9,425 nucleotides of DNA, taken from positions 1-9,425 of the forward strand of contig CAZDOS010000060.1 in assembly GCA_964507095.1 (NCBI GenBank), given 5' to 3'. Positions within the stretch are counted from its first letter, which is position 1; each line of letters starts with the position of its first letter. The stretch comes from RGIG3102 sp964507095. GTDB lineage: Bacteria > Bacillota > Clostridia > Oscillospirales > Ruminococcaceae. Made by a program: the position numbers and the translations under genes. Below, one piece after another: positions 6,601 to 9,425 of the stretch. The notes under the pieces are model-generated. The model saw nothing but the letters and a program-made list of their open reading frames with translations, ran no database searches and was not told the DNA's origin.

Positions 6601-7257
6601 TGACTGTCTGAATGCTTCGCAGACTTCAAGTCTCTTGTAGAGCTTTGCTCTCTTCTGACCCGTGGACTTTTCTGCCTCGGCGCTCAGCTGCCGTGAGAGC
6701 TCATCAAGGTCGATCTTTTCGAGTAGCTTCTTTATAGACTCGGCACCCATGCCTGCCTCGAAAGCACCTTCGCCGTAACGCTCGACGATCTCGTTGTATT
6801 CATCTTCGCTGAGAAGCTGTCTGTCCTCAAGGGCGGTGAAGCCCTTGTCTATCACGATATATGATGAGAAATAGATAACTTTTTCAAGGGCCTTAGGCGT
6901 AACGTCAAGGATCAGTCCGATCCTGGAAGGAACGCTCTTAAGGTACCAGATGTGGCATACAGGAGCGGCAAGCTCTATATGACCCATTCTTTCTCTTCTG
7001 ACTTTTGCCCTTGTTGATTCAACGCCGCACTTAGGGCATATCTGGCCCTTGTGGCGGTTCTTGTTGAGTTTGCCGCAGGCACACTCCCAGTCCTTGGTAG
7101 GTCCGAATATCCTTTCGCAGAACAGGCCGTCTCTCTCTGGTTTAAGAGTACGGTAGTTGATGGTCTCAGGCTTTGTTACCTCGCCGTATGACCATGTCCT
7201 GATCTGTTCAGGGGAAGCTATGCCGATCTTTATAGTATCAAAAGTGTAATTAGCCAT
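3667..7257 (-). CDS. rpoC: DNA-directed RNA polymerase subunit beta'
   Basis: Beta' forms one half of the RNA polymerase clamp and carries the catalytic magnesium site. The 1196-residue protein is complete, close to the B. subtilis length. The N-terminal zinc ribbon uses Cys59, 61, 74 and 77. NADFDGD (449-455) supplies the three catalytic aspartates, and RQNLLGKRVDYSGRSVI (330-346) precedes it. The bridge helix region includes YFISARGARKGLADTALRT (about 754-772), the second zinc site uses Cys796, 883, 890 and 893, and the trigger loop contains LTMRTFHTGG (925-934). No SI3 insert follows the trigger loop, unlike Proteobacteria. I chose ATG 7257 (MANYTFDTIKIGIASP). An in-frame ATG at 7314 would add 19 residues, partly encoded by an intergenic hairpin and not expected in the family. 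The gene follows rpoB by 81 bases and ends in a strong terminator. Confidence 0.98.
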   Translation of the reverse strand: MANYTFDTIKIGIASPEQIRTWSYGEVTKPETINYRTLKPERDGLFCERIFGPTKDWECACGKLNKNRHKGQICPKCGVESTRAKVRRERMGHIELAAPVCHIWYLKSVPSRIGLILDVTPKALEKVIYFSSYIVIDKGFTALEDRQLLSEDEYNEIVERYGEGAFEAGMGAESIKKLLEKIDLDELSRQLSAEAEKSTGQKRAKLYKRLEVCEAFRQSGQRPEWMIMDVLPVIPPDLRPMVQLDGGRFATSDLNDLYRRVINRNNRLKKLLESSTAPDIIIRNEKRMLQEAVDSLIDNGRRGRAITGGTSNRALKSLSDMLKGKQGRFRQNLLGKRVDYSGRSVIVVGPELKMHQCGLPKEMALELFKPFVMRELVDKEFATNIKSAKKVVEKANSEVWDALETVIKGHPVLLNRAPTLHRLGIQAFEPVLVEGRALKLHPLVCTAYNADFDGDQMAVHVPLSKEAQYEARHLMLASGNLLKLSDGSPVTVPTQDMVLGSYYLTMVSEGDKGEGMIFRDENEALMAYAEGFVTLQAKVKIRRSGEFKGKPISQIIDTTVGRLIFNNPIPQNLGYVDRTKEENRLKLEIDFQVGKKQLGEIVKRCIEINGTEIASKVLDEIKAQGFKYSTKGAITVAACDALIPPKKQEIIARADREVARVRKMFERGLLSEDQRYRSVIDIWNKATDDVSNALSDNLDSKNPIWMMADSGARGSMNQIKQLAGMRGLIASTSGRTIEIPIRSNYREGLNILEYFISARGARKGLADTALRTADSGYLTRRLVDVSQDVIIREEDCHAKHGIVVKEIRDGNSVIETLGERLLGRYPLNDLLDPATGEVIVSKDKMMDNDDVRKIIETYGTYDEETGKYSERDIEVEIRSVLNCKARVGVCAKCYGASLANWKPVPIGEAVGTIAAQSIGEPGTQLTMRTFHTGGIASASDITQGLPRVEELFEARRPKVVSIMTEIAGKVRIDETKKGTYAVIEGVDDNGAPIERSYLIPFDAHRQPYIYDGAEVEKGAYLTEGSAAPADILVIKGRKAVEDYIISEVQKVYRVQGVEINDKHIEVIVHQMMKKIKVEDPGSSRLIGGTTMDYKDFKLVYEDIEERIEHGEEGLVLPKATDIVLGITKAALATDSFLSAASFQETTKVLTDAAIHGKEDPLQGLKENVIIGKLIPAGETVNNRNPIKEDDDLTAGF

Positions 7258-7270
7258 ACTTTTGTAATAA

Positions 7271-7278
7271 CTTCCTTT
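7271..7278 (-). promoter_or_regulatory. rpoC ribosome binding site, weaker and distant
   Basis: The minus strand reads AAAGGAAG, 13 bases before the rpoC ATG. It is less perfect and farther from the start than the sites of the other genes in the window. It still favours ATG 7257 over the ATG at 7314, which lies upstream of it. Confidence 0.6.
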
Positions 7279-7285
7279 CTGTCCG

Positions 7286-7310
7286 TATGCTCCGGAGATG
7301 CCGGAGCGTA
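7286..7310 (-). other. GC-rich hairpin between rpoB and rpoC
   Basis: On the minus strand TACGCTCCGG and CCGGAGCATA pair around a five-base loop: seven continuous mostly G-C pairs, one C-A mismatch, then two A-U pairs. No U-run follows, so it is not an intrinsic terminator. It could affect RNA processing, stability or rpoC translation. Confidence 0.5.
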
Positions 7311-7338
7311 TCACAAATACGATTGGTCGCTGGACCGC

Positions 7339-9425
7339 TTATTCATCCATGTCCGGATCGGATGAGCTGAATGAATAGCCTGTACTGTCGTCGTCAAGAG
7401 CGAAATCGTTTTCCGGATCGTCACTGATCATGAAGCCGCCCATATCCCGTTCGTCCTCATTGAACTCCGTGATGAGGTCGCCGGCGAAATCAGCTCTTGG
7501 CTCGTCATCATCGTAGCCCCGCTTGAGATCAAGCTCATTTCCTTCTCCGTCGATCACCTTGACGTCGAGAGCAAGTGACTGCATCTCCTTGATGAGGACT
7601 CTGAACGACTCAGGAATACCTGCCTGAGGGATGTCCTCGCCCTTGAAGATGGATTCATATGTCTTTACACGACCGACCATATCGTCAGATTTTACGGTCA
7701 GTATCTCCTGCAGCGTGTAGGCTGCGCCGTATGCTTCGAGAGCCCAAACTTCCATCTCACCAAAACGCTGACCGCCGAACTGAGCCTTTCCTCCGAGAGG
7801 CTGCTGTGTGACCAGTGAGTATGGTCCAATCGAACGTGCATGCATCTTGTCGTCGACCAGATGATGCAGCTTGAGGAAGTATGTATATCCGACTGTAACA
7901 GGGTTGTCAAAAGGCTCGCCTGTTCTGCCGTCATACAGCTGGGTCTTGCCTGTCTCAGGAAGGTTTGCTTCCCTGAGCAGTTCAAATATATCGCTTTCCT
8001 TTGCGCCGTCGAACACAGGTGTCATAACCTTGAAGCCGAGTGCCTTGGCTGCGTAGCCAAGATGGACTTCGAGGATCTGTCCGATGTTCATACGTGAAGG
8101 AACGCCGAGAGGGTTAAGCACCAGATCAAGAGGCGTGCCGTCGGCAAGGAACGGCATGTCTTCCTGAGGAAGGATCCTTGAAACAACACCCTTGTTTCCG
8201 TGACGTCCTGCCATCTTGTCGCCGACAGAGATCTTTCTCTTCTGGGCGATGTACACTCTTACGACTTCCAGAACGCCCGGTTTGATCTCATCTGAATTCT
8301 CAGGTGTGAATACCTTGACGTCAACGACTGTGCCGTACTCGCCGTGAGGGACCTTCAGGGATGTGTCTCTGACATCGCCGGCCTTCTCGCCGAAGATGGC
8401 TCTGAGGAGCTTCTCTTCCGGTGAAAGCTCAGTCTCGCCCTTAGGTGAGACCTTACCGACAAGGATATCTCCGCTTGTGACTTCTGCACCTATGCGGATG
8501 ATTCCTCTCTCGTCGAGATCCTTGATGGCGTCTTCACCGACGCTTGGTACTTCTCTGGTGATCTCTTCCGGTCCGAGCTTGGTCTCTCTGGCCTCGATCT
8601 CGTATTCCTCTATATGTATGGATGTGAAGACATCTCCGGAAACGACTCTCTCATTTATGAGAACAGCGTCCTCGTAGTTGTAGCCTTCCCATGTCATATA
8701 GCCGACAAGAACGTTCTTGCCCAGCGAGATCTCGCCGTGGTCCGTTGAAGGACCGTCGGCAATGACCTGACCCTTCTTGATGAATTCGCCTTCGGAAACG
8801 ATCGGCTTCTGGTTGATGCATGTGCCCTGGTTGGAGCGCATGAATTTGACTATGTCATATTCATCTCTGCTGGCTGCGCCTGTCTTTATGACGATCTTGT
8901 CAGCTGAGACCTTTTCTACAACACCGTCATTCTGAGCGATGACCACGACTCCGGAGTCGTAACCGGCCTTGTATTCCATGCCTGTAGCGACTATAGGGGC
9001 TTCTGTCCTCAGAAGAGGGACTGCCTGACGCTGCATGTTGGAGCCCATCAGGGCACGGTTGGCGTCATCGTTCTCAAGGAACGGTATCATGGATGTCGCG
9101 ACCGATATAACCATCTTAGGGGAAACGTCCATGAACTGGACCTCATCCCTTGAAGCTTCAAGAATCTGATCGCGGTAACGTGCATTTACACGCTCGTGTA
9201 CGAAGCGGTTGTTCTCATCCAGAGGCTCATTGGCCTGTGCGACGATGTATTTGTCCTCAACATCGGCCGTCATGTAGACGACATCCTTCGTGACTTCACC
9301 GGTCCGGCTGTCCACTCTCCTGTAAGGCGCTTCTACGAAACCGTACTCGTTTATCCTTGCGAAAGTGGCCAGATATGAGATAAGGCCGATGTTAGGTCCT
9401 TCAGGTGTCTCGATAGGGCACATCC
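7339..9425 (-). CDS. rpoB: DNA-directed RNA polymerase subunit beta, C-terminal part
   Basis: Beta forms the other jaw of RNA polymerase and contacts the nascent RNA and initiating nucleotides. The last 694 residues are present; the gene runs off the right edge. The fragment opens with MCPIETPEGPNIGL, just after the main rifampicin-resistance region, which is outside the window. In fragment numbering, EGYNYEDAV (247-254) carries the conserved acidic pair near the active site, and GDKMAGRHGNKG (401-412) carries the two active-site lysines. LGGKAQFGGQRFGEMEVWALEAYGAA (543-568) is the beta C-terminal clamp-binding segment. No SI2 insert interrupts the stretch after SPEEKLLRAIFGEKAGDVRD, unlike E. 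coli. After LDVKVIDGEG the protein adds an acidic, Ser/Gly-containing tail of about 65 residues ending in DPDMDE. It is followed by rpoC and should share its transcript and terminator. Confidence 0.98.
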   Translation of the reverse strand, partial: MCPIETPEGPNIGLISYLATFARINEYGFVEAPYRRVDSRTGEVTKDVVYMTADVEDKYIVAQANEPLDENNRFVHERVNARYRDQILEASRDEVQFMDVSPKMVISVATSMIPFLENDDANRALMGSNMQRQAVPLLRTEAPIVATGMEYKAGYDSGVVVIAQNDGVVEKVSADKIVIKTGAASRDEYDIVKFMRSNQGTCINQKPIVSEGEFIKKGQVIADGPSTDHGEISLGKNVLVGYMTWEGYNYEDAVLINERVVSGDVFTSIHIEEYEIEARETKLGPEEITREVPSVGEDAIKDLDERGIIRIGAEVTSGDILVGKVSPKGETELSPEEKLLRAIFGEKAGDVRDTSLKVPHGEYGTVVDVKVFTPENSDEIKPGVLEVVRVYIAQKRKISVGDKMAGRHGNKGVVSRILPQEDMPFLADGTPLDLVLNPLGVPSRMNIGQILEVHLGYAAKALGFKVMTPVFDGAKESDIFELLREANLPETGKTQLYDGRTGEPFDNPVTVGYTYFLKLHHLVDDKMHARSIGPYSLVTQQPLGGKAQFGGQRFGEMEVWALEAYGAAYTLQEILTVKSDDMVGRVKTYESIFKGEDIPQAGIPESFRVLIKEMQSLALDVKVIDGEGNELDLKRGYDDDEPRADFAGDLITEFNEDERDMGGFMISDDPENDFALDDDSTGYSFSSSDPDMDE

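Noticed and set aside
7258..7314. N-terminal extension of RpoC from ATG 7314
   Set aside because: It would be encoded through the intergenic hairpin and over the rpoC ribosome binding site, and adds 19 residues not expected in the family.
8363..8677. 104-codon open frame on the plus strand opposite rpoB
   Set aside because: It is rich in Ser, Leu and Pro as expected from the antisense of conserved codons, and has no start signal or family resemblance.
1..9425. Mobile elements, CRISPR arrays, tRNA or rRNA genes
   Set aside because: No repeat array, transposase, inverted-repeat pair or RNA gene was seen; nearly all bases belong to six conserved genes and short regulatory gaps.

Overview
The window is a conserved housekeeping block: six genes in the order rpoB (3' part), rpoC, rpsL, rpsG, fusA, tuf (5' part). 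All are transcribed right to left on the minus strand. This is the classic RNA polymerase / 'str' cluster found across Bacteria. The organism is most likely a member of Bacillota, class Clostridia. The S12 protein has the Gram-positive insert and closely resembles Lachnospiraceae-type S12. Beta lacks the SI2 insert and beta' lacks the trigger-loop SI3 insert typical of Proteobacteria. Ribosome binding sites are strong (AAGGAGG-like) and intergenic DNA is AT-rich around moderately GC-rich genes. Placement below class is a guess.

Layout, in transcription order (from the right edge). Positions 9425-7339 hold the C-terminal 694 residues of RpoB, ending in a long acidic tail. An 81-base gap with a GC-rich hairpin follows. 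RpoC is complete (7257-3667, 1196 aa), with both zinc sites and the NADFDGD active site. The next gap, 157 bases, holds a strong intrinsic terminator for rpoC and, interleaved with it, a near-consensus sigma-A promoter that should start the rpsL transcript. S12 (3509-3087, 140 aa) is followed by an unusually AT-rich 143-base gap with a possible second promoter, then S7 (2943-2473, GTG start, 156 aa) and, after 51 bases, EF-G (2421-301, 706 aa). A 100-base gap with another promoter-like sequence precedes EF-Tu (200 to the left edge). No gene-free stretch exceeds 300 bases.

The genes work together in gene expression. RpoB and RpoC form the catalytic core of RNA polymerase. S12 and S7 are small-subunit ribosomal proteins (decoding centre and head assembly). 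EF-G and EF-Tu drive translocation and aminoacyl-tRNA delivery. Promoter-like sites in three of the four gaps after rpoC suggest that polymerase genes, ribosomal protein genes and tuf can be expressed at different levels.

I found no previously undescribed multi-gene system. The items most worth checking are the interlocked terminator/promoter between rpoC and rpsL, and the first 53 bases of the window, where the EF-Tu sequence abruptly stops matching its family. The latter is most likely a chimeric contig end.
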